Shown: piece after piece, positions 43,325 to 51,702 of the stretch
Position numbering within the stretch: the first letter of the stretch is position 1
How the letters are laid out: the number at the start of each line of letters is the position of its first letter
NCBI GenBank assembly: GCA_902761145.1
Contig: CACWJA010000001.1
Span: 1 to 64,000 of the forward strand
From: an uncultured bacterium
Lineage (GTDB): Bacteria; Patescibacteriota; Saccharimonadia; Saccharimonadales; Saccharimonadaceae
Length of the DNA stretch: 64,000 nucleotides
Direction: 5' to 3'
The notes under the pieces: model-generated
Database searches by the model: none
What the model saw: the letters and a program-made list of their open reading frames with translations, nothing else
What the model was told of the DNA's origin: nothing
Made by a program: the position numbers and the translations under genes

Positions 43325-45100
43325 CTATTCAAATTTACGATGCCGCTTACTCCTACGGTACAAGCCTAACGCAGTTATTCCTATTATTAATGTCATCGGT
43401 AGCATATGCATTGCTGTCACTCCTTCACCACTTCCTTGACTACCACCACCAGTTACTGGCGATTTATTAGTAGTATTAGAGGTCTTATTAGCATCATCAT
43501 CCGCAGAAGTATTCGGCACCGCTATGTCTCCATCATCATTTTCTTCTTCCTCTATACCATGGCTACTATCAGAACTGCTCTGACTATCAGAATCCTCATC
43601 CTCCGTCACAGTTGTCGTCGTTTCACCATGCGATGTAGCTTTTGCTGCCATTACATTCAATGTATTACGCTGCCTAATCTCATCAGATACAGGCGACCCA
43701 CCTACCTTTTTCAGTTTAATAGCATAATTGCCGTCTATCTGGTATTCATTCTTTAATTCATACTTTGTTATTCCTATGTCAGTTTTAAAAATACCATCCT
43801 TTACAAAATTTGCAGCATCACCATCTACGCTTATATATACTTCATAATAATTGCTGCCTCCTATAGTCGCAAAAGTAAGCGCTTTCAACTGTGCACTCTT
43901 TCTTGAAGACATTTCATATATCAATTCATTACTTTCTGGTGTAATTCCTTGCCCTCTATAGTTATTTGGGCCATAATAGTAATCATAAGAATCGTATCTT
44001 TCTATCCCGTTAAAGTACACCATATCCAACAATGCAGATATATAAGCAATGTGCCATTTTCTCTTATCGGAGGAATGTTCACCCCAAGAATTTTGCAATA
44101 TAAATGCACCTCTCTTAGTCTGGCCAGCATATTCATATTCCCAATCATCATCCCATCCCACTATTGCCATAGCGTGGTAAGTCTCATTACAAGCCCCAGA
44201 TTGATCATTAATAATAGTATAGCTCGTCGAGGCTTCATTAACATACCTACATGCATCCAAATCATTATACGGAAACTGAACCGATACTCCTCCATACTTT
44301 TGAATTACATCCTTTATTCCTCTTATCCCTGAACTATCCGCTCCTCTGCTACCATCAAAACTATACCGCGCTGTACCTATGCCAGTTATAACAAAATCTG
44401 TCTTGCTAGCATCATTTACCTTATTGAAATCTTGCTTCTCAGTATATGCCCCATCCACTAATATACTATCCTTATTGCTAAGACTCCAAATGTCTTCATA
44501 TCTACTAATACTAGCCAATCTGCTATCATTATTTTTCATTACACTCGTAAAATTCGCTTCAGACATTATTGCCAATGGACTCATCAATGAAAAGATTAAT
44601 TGCGCATTATAAACACCATCTCCCAAACGCCCTCGACGATCAGCACCAGTGCCATTCAAGTACCTGTCAAAATACACATTCGTCGCATTCTCCTGTTTAT
44701 ACGCACTATCACCCAAAATTGTCATATAGTCAAGATGCTTCGCCGATACCTCATAATACCAATGCTGCTTAGCCAAAGCATACTCCATAGCGGTAGTAGC
44801 AGCATACAACCCACACAACCCCTCACTATGCTGATCCTTATTTCTCACATTTCCGCCTACCTCGTCTCTCATATCATAATAAGCCGGGAAAGTTTCCGAC
44901 GCTCCTACCAAATAGCCATCATTGCTATTCTCAACCATAGCGCCCACATCACCTAACTCACCCGCCGCAGTTATCTCATAAGCGCTTACATCACTCGCAT
45001 CAACATTTATCTTATATACGCCTACCCCCACTGCGCCCAACAATGCCAATAGCATTATGCTAAATACAATATACTTTTTCCTTATACGTTTTATTTTCAT
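43325..45100 (-). CDS. Secreted, membrane-anchored papain-type (C1) cysteine peptidase
   Basis: 591 aa. N-terminal helix (about 10-29). Catalytic residues are in the papain order: Cys96 in EGLCGLYAATTAMEYA, His309 in NETYHAMAIVGWDDD, and Asn337 in ILQNSWGE. After about residue 490 comes a Ser/Asp/Thr-rich stalk with AVPNTS and SPVTGGG, then a C-terminal helix (MLPMTLIIGITALGLY) and the basic tail RRSKRHRK. An ectoprotease on a stalk fits a life on another cell. Its promoter is TTGACT-N16-TAGTAT. Confidence 0.85.
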   Translation of the reverse strand: MKIKRIRKKYIVFSIMLLALLGAVGVGVYKINVDASDVSAYEITAAGELGDVGAMVENSNDGYLVGASETFPAYYDMRDEVGGNVRNKDQHSEGLCGLYAATTAMEYALAKQHWYYEVSAKHLDYMTILGDSAYKQENATNVYFDRYLNGTGADRRGRLGDGVYNAQLIFSLMSPLAIMSEANFTSVMKNNDSRLASISRYEDIWSLSNKDSILVDGAYTEKQDFNKVNDASKTDFVITGIGTARYSFDGSRGADSSGIRGIKDVIQKYGGVSVQFPYNDLDACRYVNEASTSYTIINDQSGACNETYHAMAIVGWDDDWEYEYAGQTKRGAFILQNSWGEHSSDKRKWHIAYISALLDMVYFNGIERYDSYDYYYGPNNYRGQGITPESNELIYEMSSRKSAQLKALTFATIGGSNYYEVYISVDGDAANFVKDGIFKTDIGITKYELKNEYQIDGNYAIKLKKVGGSPVSDEIRQRNTLNVMAAKATSHGETTTTVTEDEDSDSQSSSDSSHGIEEEENDDGDIAVPNTSADDDANKTSNTTNKSPVTGGGSQGSGEGVTAMHMLPMTLIIGITALGLYRRSKRHRKFE

Positions 45101-45127
45101 TTTTGTGTTAACCTTTTATAGCTATAT

Positions 45128-45155
45128 ATACTATCGCATTCTGCAAAAAAGTCAA
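45128..45155 (-). promoter_or_regulatory. Promoter of the C1 peptidase gene
   Basis: TTGACT (45150-45155), 16-nt spacer, TAGTAT (45128-45133) on the minus strand. Confidence 0.55.
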
Positions 45156-45192
45156 GCATTTTTTACCGTATTTCTACTATTCCCCACATTGT

Positions 45193-46971
45193 TTAATTAC
45201 GTCTTAACATTACCGTAAAAGCTTCACTTGGTATATCTACTTTGCCAAATCTCTTCATGCGTGCTTTACCACGTTTTTGCTTCTCAAGCAATTTTGCTTT
45301 TCTATCACGATCTCCAGTATGTATCTTTACTGTTACGTCTTTACGATACGCACCTATCGTCTCTCTAGCTATAATTCTTGCCCCTATCGCCGCCTGCAAT
45401 GCCACTTCATAATTTTGTCTCGGGATCACCTCTTTCAACTTCTTGGTCACTTCACGCCCTATCGACTCTGCTTCACTACGATGGCACATTATAGACAATG
45501 CATCCATCTTGTGTCCCGCCACTAAAAAATCTACCCTCACCAAATCTTCAGGTCTATATCCATTTAACTCATAATTAAACGAAGCATACCCACTGGTTAC
45601 AGACTTTAACTGATCATAAAAGTCCGTCAACAAATTCGCCATCGGCGCCTCAAAATCTATCACCGCTCGCTCTTCTATATAGCTCAAGTTCGTCTGATGA
45701 CCACGCTTTTCATTGATAAGATTCAACACATTACCTATCATGTTTTTCGGTAAAATTATCTCGCCCTTTACCCAAGGCTCACGTATCTCCTTTACCTCAC
45801 TCACGTCTGGCAAATCCGCCGCAGATTTTATCTCTATCGTCTCACCATTGTTCATCACTACTTCATAGTTCGTCGATGGATTTGTCACTATAAGATCCAA
45901 CCCGAACTCTCTCTCTAGCCGCTCTTTTATAATATCCATGTGTAATAGTCCCAAAAACCCAATCCTTAGCCCAAATCCCAACACCGGCGAATTCTCTGGC
46001 TCAAACCTCAGTGCCGAATCTGACAAAGCCAATTTTTCTATCGCCTCCCGCAATTCCTTATACTGATCATTACTCACCGGGAAAAACCCCGCATACACAA
46101 AAGGTAACACATTCTTATATCCAGGCAACGCCTCTGCCGCTGAATCTTTCGCGAGAGTTACCGTATCGCCCACCTTGGCCTCACGCGTAGTTTTTAGGTT
46201 CGTCACTATATATCCAATTTCACCCGCTTTTAAGCTATCACGCGGCGTCATCTTTGGCGTCAATACCCCCACCTCTAGCGCCAAGCCCTTTGTCTCCGCC
46301 GCCATCATCAATATCTCCGCATTCTTCGTGATCTCTCCCTCAAAAACACGCACATATAGTACTACCCCACGATAATCATCAAAATACGAATCAAAAATCA
46401 ACGCACGCACAGCCCCACTAGTACCACCATCCATATTTCGTGACGATTCCGACTCTACCACTGCATCCAATATTTTGTCCACCCCATACCCAGTCTTACC
46501 AGACGCTTCAATTATTTCATCTCTAGAGCACCCAAGTAAATTTATGATTTGTGCCGCAGTCGCCTCTACGTCTGCAGCTGGCAAATCTACCTTATTTATT
46601 ACTGGAATTATCCTCAAATCCTGCTCTATAGCCAGATACACATTCGCTAGCGTCTGTGCTTGTATCCCCTGAGTGGCATCTACTACTAAGATTGCGGTTT
46701 CCACCGCCTGCAAGCTTCGACTCACCTCATACGAGAAATCCACATGCCCCGGCGTATCTATCAGATTTAGAGTATAGCCTTTCCACTGCATTGTCACTGG
46801 CGCCAGTTTTATAGTAATACCTTTTTCCCGTTCTAGTTCCATACTATCGAGCAACTGCGATTTCATCTCTCGCTTTTCCACTGTGCCAGTCAGCTCCATC
46901 ATCCTATCAGCTATCGTGCTCTTACCATGGTCGATATGCGCTATTATGCAGAAATTCCGTATCTTATCCAT
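45193..46971 (-). CDS. lepA: Elongation factor 4 (LepA)
   Basis: 592 aa, full length. Ribosomal back-translocating GTPase. Begins MDKIRNFCIIAHIDHGKSTIADRMM; G-motifs DTPGHVDF and NKVDLPAAD; the LepA-specific C-terminal domain includes GDRDRKAKLLEKQKRGKARMK. Ribosome site TTAAGG before the ATG; TATAAT 18 nt upstream. Confidence 0.97.
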   Translation of the reverse strand: MDKIRNFCIIAHIDHGKSTIADRMMELTGTVEKREMKSQLLDSMELEREKGITIKLAPVTMQWKGYTLNLIDTPGHVDFSYEVSRSLQAVETAILVVDATQGIQAQTLANVYLAIEQDLRIIPVINKVDLPAADVEATAAQIINLLGCSRDEIIEASGKTGYGVDKILDAVVESESSRNMDGGTSGAVRALIFDSYFDDYRGVVLYVRVFEGEITKNAEILMMAAETKGLALEVGVLTPKMTPRDSLKAGEIGYIVTNLKTTREAKVGDTVTLAKDSAAEALPGYKNVLPFVYAGFFPVSNDQYKELREAIEKLALSDSALRFEPENSPVLGFGLRIGFLGLLHMDIIKERLEREFGLDLIVTNPSTNYEVVMNNGETIEIKSAADLPDVSEVKEIREPWVKGEIILPKNMIGNVLNLINEKRGHQTNLSYIEERAVIDFEAPMANLLTDFYDQLKSVTSGYASFNYELNGYRPEDLVRVDFLVAGHKMDALSIMCHRSEAESIGREVTKKLKEVIPRQNYEVALQAAIGARIIARETIGAYRKDVTVKIHTGDRDRKAKLLEKQKRGKARMKRFGKVDIPSEAFTVMLRRN

Positions 46972-47020
46972 TTTTAGCCTTAACTTTTAATTATATCACG
47001 CTTACGCCAAAAAGTCAAAT

Positions 47021-49195
47021 TTAGTCTAGCCCTTTCATCGTGAGCGACAACCTACCCTTATCATCTATAGCTACCAGTCGTACTCGTACCTTATCGCCCA
47101 TATGTAGCACTTCCTCTACACTTTTTAGCCTCTTGTCAGATATTTGTGAAATATGTAGCATCCCGTCTATTCCAGGAAGTATCGTTACAAAAGCCCCAAA
47201 ATCCTTGATGCCAGCCACCGTACCATTATAGATCTTACCCACCTCTGGTTCCTCCACTAGCCCACGTATCCAGTCCAGAGCTTTTTGGATCTTCTCGGGA
47301 TCCGTACCAGATACCGTCACTAGCCCATTTTCTTCTATATCTACTTCAGCCCCAGTCTCTGACGTAATTTTATTAATCATTTCGCCACCCTTACCTATCA
47401 CTGCGCCAATCTTATCTGGGTTTATCATCAATTTCTCTATTTGCGGTGCGTATTTGCTTATCTCCGCTCGTGGCTTATCTATTACGCTCACAATATGATC
47501 CAATATAAACATCCTACCGGCATGACTTTGTTTTATGGCTTTTTCAAGTATTTCCACAGGTAACCCATGCACTTTCATATCCATCTGAAGTGCCGTCACA
47601 CCCTCTTTCGTTCCAGTCACCTTAAAATCCATATCCCCGGCAAAATCTTCCGCATCCATTAGGTCCGTCAGTACATATGCCTTATCTATATCATCAGCTT
47701 CAATAGCCTGACCTTTAGGCACATCCACCATTAACCCCATTGCCACACCAGACACAGGTCGCTTTATCGGTACACCAGCATCCATCAAAGCCATGCAAGA
47801 CGAACATGTAGCCGCCATAGATGTAGACCCGTTTTGCGACATTATCTCTGTTACACTCCGTATCGCATATGGGAACTCTTCTTCACTCGGCAACACCGGC
47901 GTCAAAGCACGCTCAGCCAAATACCCATGGCCTATTTCACGTCGCCCTGGTGCCCCCATTCTGCCTGGTTCACCCACAGTATAAGGTGGTGCATTGTAAT
48001 GATGCATATAACGCCTCTTGCCATCAGTCACCTCCATCGTGTCTACTTCTTGCGCATACGACAATGGTGCTAATGTCACAATATTCATCGCCTGAGTCAC
48101 CCCACGTGTAAACAGCGAGGACCCGTGCGTCCTAGGTAATATCGCCACTTGCGAACTAAGCGGTCTCACTTCATCTAACTTTCGCCCATCTGGCCTCACT
48201 CCCTCTTCTATTATCCCACGTCGCACTTCCTTAAATACAGCCAGCTCAAATGCCTGATCATACACATCACGCAAATTCTCATCATACCACGCCACCTTTT
48301 CGTTATCTGTCTCACCTTCACCCTTAGCTAGTGCAAATTCATCATGCATGGCATATTTTATCTCGTCCAATATTTGTGCTCGCTCCATCACATTACCACG
48401 CACCTTCGAACCAAATTTACCATCAGTCCACTCTTCAACTTCAGCCAATATCTCTTCGCTTGGTAATACCAGTTCATACTCTTGCTTGGTAGCATCTACT
48501 TGTTTTGCTAATTCCCTCTGTAAGTCAAGCGCTGGCTGCACCTTATCCACTGCCCAGTGCATAGCTTCTATAATGGTATCCTCAGGTACTTCATTCGCAC
48601 CGGCTTCCACCATCATCACCTTACCATCCTTACAAGCCACCACCAAGTCAAGCGGAGACTGTTCTCTCTCTTCTGGTGACAAAAACCCTTTAAATTCACC
48701 GCCAATCCGTCCTATGCGTATACCAGCTATCGGACCATCAAAAGGCACCCCAGCATTCATCAACGCGCTCGATGCCGCTATCATCGCCACACAGTCTGGC
48801 CGGAAACTTGGGTCCATAGATAACACCGTACATACCACCTGTATTTCTTGTCGATAGCCTTTAGGGAATAATGGACGAATCGGCCTGTCTATTAATCTTC
48901 CCACCAGCACAGCCTCATCTGCAGGCTTACCTTCGCGCTTGATAAATTTCGATCCGCTTATCTTACCAGCCGCATAAAACTTCTCTTCATATCCGATAGA
49001 TAGAGGAAAAAAATCCTGCATCACTGGCTTGGTCCCCAATACTACACTACCTAGCACCACGGTATCACCGTAAGTTACAAGCACGCTAGATGTAGCTCGG
49101 AACCCCACTCTATTCACTTCTAGCGTCAGCTCTCGTCCTAACCACTCAGTAGATACCCGAATAGTCTTCTTGCCATTAGGGTTAATTATTTCCAT
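47021..49195 (-). CDS. pnp: Polyribonucleotide nucleotidyltransferase
   Basis: 724 aa from ATG 49195 (MEIINPNGKK), which has AAAGGA upstream and matches the family start; the frame stays open about 106 codons further but that part is not PNPase-like. Phosphorolytic 3'-5' exonuclease with two RNase PH domains (FFPLSIGYEEKFYAAGKI; RREIGHGYLAERAL), a KH domain (DKIGAVIGKGGEMINKI) and an S1 domain (GTVAGIKDFGAFVTILPGIDGMLHIS). A long structured leader precedes it. Confidence 0.97.
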   Translation of the reverse strand: MEIINPNGKKTIRVSTEWLGRELTLEVNRVGFRATSSVLVTYGDTVVLGSVVLGTKPVMQDFFPLSIGYEEKFYAAGKISGSKFIKREGKPADEAVLVGRLIDRPIRPLFPKGYRQEIQVVCTVLSMDPSFRPDCVAMIAASSALMNAGVPFDGPIAGIRIGRIGGEFKGFLSPEEREQSPLDLVVACKDGKVMMVEAGANEVPEDTIIEAMHWAVDKVQPALDLQRELAKQVDATKQEYELVLPSEEILAEVEEWTDGKFGSKVRGNVMERAQILDEIKYAMHDEFALAKGEGETDNEKVAWYDENLRDVYDQAFELAVFKEVRRGIIEEGVRPDGRKLDEVRPLSSQVAILPRTHGSSLFTRGVTQAMNIVTLAPLSYAQEVDTMEVTDGKRRYMHHYNAPPYTVGEPGRMGAPGRREIGHGYLAERALTPVLPSEEEFPYAIRSVTEIMSQNGSTSMAATCSSCMALMDAGVPIKRPVSGVAMGLMVDVPKGQAIEADDIDKAYVLTDLMDAEDFAGDMDFKVTGTKEGVTALQMDMKVHGLPVEILEKAIKQSHAGRMFILDHIVSVIDKPRAEISKYAPQIEKLMINPDKIGAVIGKGGEMINKITSETGAEVDIEENGLVTVSGTDPEKIQKALDWIRGLVEEPEVGKIYNGTVAGIKDFGAFVTILPGIDGMLHISQISDKRLKSVEEVLHMGDKVRVRLVAIDDKGRLSLTMKGLD

Positions 49196-49242
49196 AAAAA
49201 TGTTCCTTTCTCGGGAAAACCTCAGATACAATTTCACTATAC

Positions 49243-49365
49243 ATAACCTTGCCAGCATGGATGCTATGCAAGGAACAAATGAGCAACGAAACGAACCGTA
49301 CTTATGGTACAGAAAGTGAGTAGCGGAATTTGTGACGCCACAAAGCGCCATGATAGTAAGGTTAT
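49243..49365. ncRNA. Structured leader region upstream of pnp
   Basis: A long stem closes the region: 49243-49250 with 49358-49365 (ATAACCTT/AAGGTTAT), a symmetric 5/5 internal loop, then 49256-49260 with 49348-49352 (CATGG/CCATG). Inside are ACAAAT/ATTTGT and a GTAC hairpin. It lies in the 5' region of pnp, where other bacteria have autoregulatory stems. Strand is undecided. A minus-strand TATAAT at 49407-49412 would start a pnp leader that includes it. Confidence 0.4.
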
Positions 49366-49441
49366 ATCTGCCGTCTTCCCATTTTATTAATATACTATAC
49401 ACCCCTATTATATCATATTTTCCACTGCCAGCACGAGGATT

Positions 49442-49530
49442 GTCCGCACAAGGAGGTGAGCAAAGAAAAACTAGTTTTTCTTTCGAGGTGACGCAGGGCG
49501 GACAACTTTCCAAAGGAAAGTTGACTTTTT
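49442..49530 (+). ncRNA. Candidate structured RNA ending in a terminator
   Basis: Closing stem GTCCGC/GCGGAC (49442-49447 with 49498-49503), inner 9-bp hairpin (49462-49470 with 49475-49483), then a terminator hairpin AACTTTCC/GGAAAGTT (49504-49511 with 49515-49522) and five T at 49526-49530. The segments CAAGGA, TGAGCAA and GTGACGC occur in the same order in the 49243-49365 element. No clear promoter is seen. Confidence 0.4.
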
Positions 49531-49549
49531 CAGCAAAGTATGCTATAAT
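49521..49549 (+). promoter_or_regulatory. Promoter of the 122-aa gene
   Basis: TTGACT (49521-49526), 17-nt spacer, TATAAT (49544-49549). The -35 box overlaps the tail of the preceding terminator. The leader holds an ACTGCGCT/AGCGCAGT hairpin (about 49568-49587). Confidence 0.7.
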
Positions 49550-49615
49550 AATAGCGTAGGCCTTTTCACTGCGCTCTAAAGCGCAGTAAAACTAAGCACC
49601 TTTAGGAGGGTAACT

Positions 49616-49984
49616 ATGGTCAAAAAAGTATATTTAAACGACGAAGATAATGGCATCGTTATCAGCGGTGATCTTTCTATCACTGCCAGAGAAGAAATTC
49701 TTGACGTGCTTAACCGATGGAAGAACATGTTCTTGCTTGGCTACCCGCATCATTCGGCCAAGCGAAAGATCTCTGCAAAAGCAGGGATCATATACAAAAA
49801 ATGGACAGACTGTCCCAAAGTCTGCATCACCTATCTTCCGGTTCAGCGTTCGAACGGAGATCTGGTAATAAAATTACTGTTCTCTAATACGGACAAGACC
49901 CCCCACACGAAAGAGGAAATCGACTACCTCATCTCCATGTTCCAACAGTACGTTACTGAAGAGATAGAGGCACTAAACCTCTGA
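49616..49984 (+). CDS. Unknown 122-aa soluble protein
   Basis: AGGAGGG lies 6 nt before the ATG. No signal peptide or membrane helix. The N-terminus MVKKVYLNDEDNGIVISGDL is followed by a helix-rich middle with a basic patch (HHSAKRKISAKAG) and an acidic C-terminal helix. I recognise no family. It is monocistronic with a consensus promoter, a leader hairpin and its own terminator, so probably well expressed. Confidence 0.65.
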   Translation: MVKKVYLNDEDNGIVISGDLSITAREEILDVLNRWKNMFLLGYPHHSAKRKISAKAGIIYKKWTDCPKVCITYLPVQRSNGDLVIKLLFSNTDKTPHTKEEIDYLISMFQQYVTEEIEALNL

Positions 49985-49990
49985 CATCCT

Positions 49991-50015
49991 GGCCCGCCGG
50001 TCCTCCCGACGGGCC
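49991..50015 (+). terminator. Terminator of the 122-aa gene
   Basis: GC-rich stem GGCCCG-CGG / CCG-CGGGCC with one mismatch and a 5-nt loop, followed by AATTT. Confidence 0.65.
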
Positions 50016-50056
50016 AATTTACTGCCACACTAATTACGTCAAAATTAATTACCTCA

Positions 50057-50086
50057 CAAAAAGACGCATTCACCATGCGTCTTTTT
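50057..50086. terminator. Bidirectional terminator between the 122-aa gene and rpsO
   Basis: Arms 50061-50068 and 50074-50081 (AGACGCAT/ATGCGTCT), loop TCACC, A run on the left and T run on the right, so it works in both directions between convergent genes. Confidence 0.8.
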
Positions 50087-50111
50087 TCCACTACAAACGT
50101 TTTATCAAGAT

Positions 50112-50378
50112 CTATTTCCTTAATCCAAGCTTCTTAACAGTCTTCTTGTATAGCTCAAAATCGGTCTCTTCCAGATATTTCAGAAGCTTCTTACGCTTCC
50201 CCACCATCTGCATTAATCCTCTTTTGGCCATAAAGTCATGTTTGTTATTCTTGACATGCTCGGTTACTTCTTTGATCCGCTCAGTCAAGATAGAAACTTG
50301 CACTTCAGGAGAACCAACGTCCGCTTTGTTGCGAGCTACCTTGGCAATAGCCTTGTCTTTATTCTCTTTTGTTATCAT
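50112..50378 (-). CDS. rpsO: Ribosomal protein uS15
   Basis: 88 aa from ATG 50378 (MITKENKDKAIAKVA), the expected length; six further open codons overlap the promoter. Conserved GSPEVQVSILTERIKEVTEHVKNNKHDF and the GKRKKLLKYL segment. It is separate from pnp, with one gene and terminators between. Leaderless start, unusual for a ribosomal gene that is often autoregulated through its leader. Confidence 0.97.
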   Translation of the reverse strand: MITKENKDKAIAKVARNKADVGSPEVQVSILTERIKEVTEHVKNNKHDFMAKRGLMQMVGKRKKLLKYLEETDFELYKKTVKKLGLRK

Positions 50379-50384
50379 TGCCCC

Positions 50385-50390
50385 ATTATA
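50385..50390 (-). promoter_or_regulatory. Leaderless -10 box of rpsO
   Basis: Minus-strand TATAAT, 6 nt before the rpsO ATG. Confidence 0.6.
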
Positions 50391-50400
50391 CCACATCTGT

Positions 50401-50406
50401 TATAAT
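50401..50406 (+). promoter_or_regulatory. Leaderless -10 box of truB
   Basis: Plus-strand TATAAT, 6 nt before the truB ATG at 50413. The rpsO and truB start codons are 34 bp apart. Confidence 0.6.
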
Positions 50407-50412
50407 ATTGCA

Positions 50413-51078
50413 ATGAACGAAGATCAGATCATTCTTATTGACAAGCCCGCAGGGATCTCTAGCTTTGGCGTAGTAGCCAAAGTTCGTCGTCGTCTTACCG
50501 AAGAATTCGGACACAAAGTCAAAGTCGGCCACACCGGCACCTTAGACCCCTTCGCCACTGGCCTCCTGATCTTATTATCTGGCAAATATACCAAAAAATC
50601 CAATGAATTCCTAAAGCTCGACAAAATCTACGAAGCCACCATGAAGCTCGGCTACATTTCCTCAACAGGAGACCCAGAAGGCGAAATCACAAAATACGAT
50701 GCTAGTGTGGGTGGCGGAGCTTGGGGCTCCGATGAAGCCACTTCTGTGATTTCTTCATTCCTAAACTCTTTCATCGGCAAAATCACCCAAACCCCACCTA
50801 GATTCTCCGCCATCAAAATCAATGGTCAAAGAGCCTACAAACTAGCTCGCCAAGGCAAAACTTTCAACATCCCTTCCCGTCAAGTCGAAATCTACAGCAT
50901 CGATATTCTAAACTACAATTATCCATGCCTCACCATCCGCGTTCACTGTAGCAGCGGCACCTATATTCGCACACTAGCCGAAGACATCGGCAAAGCCTTA
51001 GGCACTGGTGCCTATCTTACAGCTCTTCGCCGCATCAAAATCGGCCAATATAGCATAACCGACGCTACCAAATTATGA
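50413..51078 (+). CDS. truB: tRNA pseudouridine(55) synthase TruB, short form
   Basis: 221 aa from ATG 50413; a longer open frame upstream is antisense to rpsO and rejected. Makes Psi55 in the T-loop of tRNAs. DKPAGISSF, catalytic GHTGTLDPFATG with Asp, KIYEATMKLG, and the CSSGTYIRTLAEDIG motif. The C-terminal PUA-type domain of long TruB proteins is absent. Confidence 0.94.
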   Translation: MNEDQIILIDKPAGISSFGVVAKVRRRLTEEFGHKVKVGHTGTLDPFATGLLILLSGKYTKKSNEFLKLDKIYEATMKLGYISSTGDPEGEITKYDASVGGGAWGSDEATSVISSFLNSFIGKITQTPPRFSAIKINGQRAYKLARQGKTFNIPSRQVEIYSIDILNYNYPCLTIRVHCSSGTYIRTLAEDIGKALGTGAYLTALRRIKIGQYSITDATKL

Positions 51079-51084
51079 TATAAT
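51079..51084 (+). promoter_or_regulatory. Leaderless -10 box of the PRC-barrel gene
   Basis: TATAAT starts directly after the truB stop (51076-51078) and is 6 nt before the ATG at 51091. Confidence 0.55.
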
Positions 51085-51090
51085 CAACTT

Positions 51091-51702
51091 ATGTTATTAA
51101 CATCAAGCAAAATACTCGGCACGCCAATTCTTAGCTTAGAAGTCGGCGGCGCTATCGGGCAAGTCTCAGACATCATCATTGATCCCGACACCCTCAAAGC
51201 CATCGCCTTTCGTCTTACGGGCGGCGTTGTACCACGCACTGGCACAAATTACCTCGATACCTCCAGCGTCCGCGAATACTCACCATACGGCATGGTTATA
51301 GATAGTGCAGACGAATTCATATCCCCAGACGACGTCGTCAAGCTTTCCAAAGTACTCCAGCTCAATTTCAGCCTTATCGGCCTCAAAGTCGAAACAAAAA
51401 AACACCACAAGCTCGGCAAAGTCATAGATTACACCGTCACTTCAGATAACTTCTCCGTCCAGCAAATCATCATCAAGCGCCCTACCATCAAAAGCTTCGT
51501 CGATTCAGAGCTCACTATCCACCGTCGCGAGATAGTCGAAATCACCGATTACAAAGTCATCGTCAAGGACGAAGAAAAAGTCCTCAAAGAACGTGCCAAA
51601 AAAGAGGACTTCGTACCAAACTTCGTTAATCCTTTTCGTAAGACAGAACAAGATTACGCACCAGCTGATAATCAAACCCTTGCCGACAAAGATACTGAAT
51701 AA
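51091..51702 (+). CDS. PRC-barrel domain protein
   Basis: 203 aa with two PRC-barrel-like halves: KILGTPILSLEVGGAIGQVSDIIIDPDTLKAIAFRL and GLKVETKKHHKLGKVIDYTV. The fold is an RNA- or protein-binding module found in RimM and in photosynthetic reaction centres; the role here is unknown. Its last 77 bp overlap the convergent recX gene. Confidence 0.8.
   Translation: MLLTSSKILGTPILSLEVGGAIGQVSDIIIDPDTLKAIAFRLTGGVVPRTGTNYLDTSSVREYSPYGMVIDSADEFISPDDVVKLSKVLQLNFSLIGLKVETKKHHKLGKVIDYTVTSDNFSVQQIIIKRPTIKSFVDSELTIHRREIVEITDYKVIVKDEEKVLKERAKKEDFVPNFVNPFRKTEQDYAPADNQTLADKDTE

Noticed and set aside
49196-49513. N-terminal extension of about 106 codons on pnp
   Set aside because: It is Cys-rich and unlike PNPase. 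The family start MEIINPNGKK has its own ribosome site at 49195, and the extension overlaps the structured leader.
49332-49559. 75-aa plus-strand ORF
   Set aside because: It has no ribosome site and crosses two RNA-like hairpins and a terminator. Its codons reflect the palindromes, so it is a shadow of structure.
50146-50412. Extended truB frame
   Set aside because: It is antisense to rpsO. The true start MNEDQII at 50413 has a leaderless promoter, and the domain begins there.
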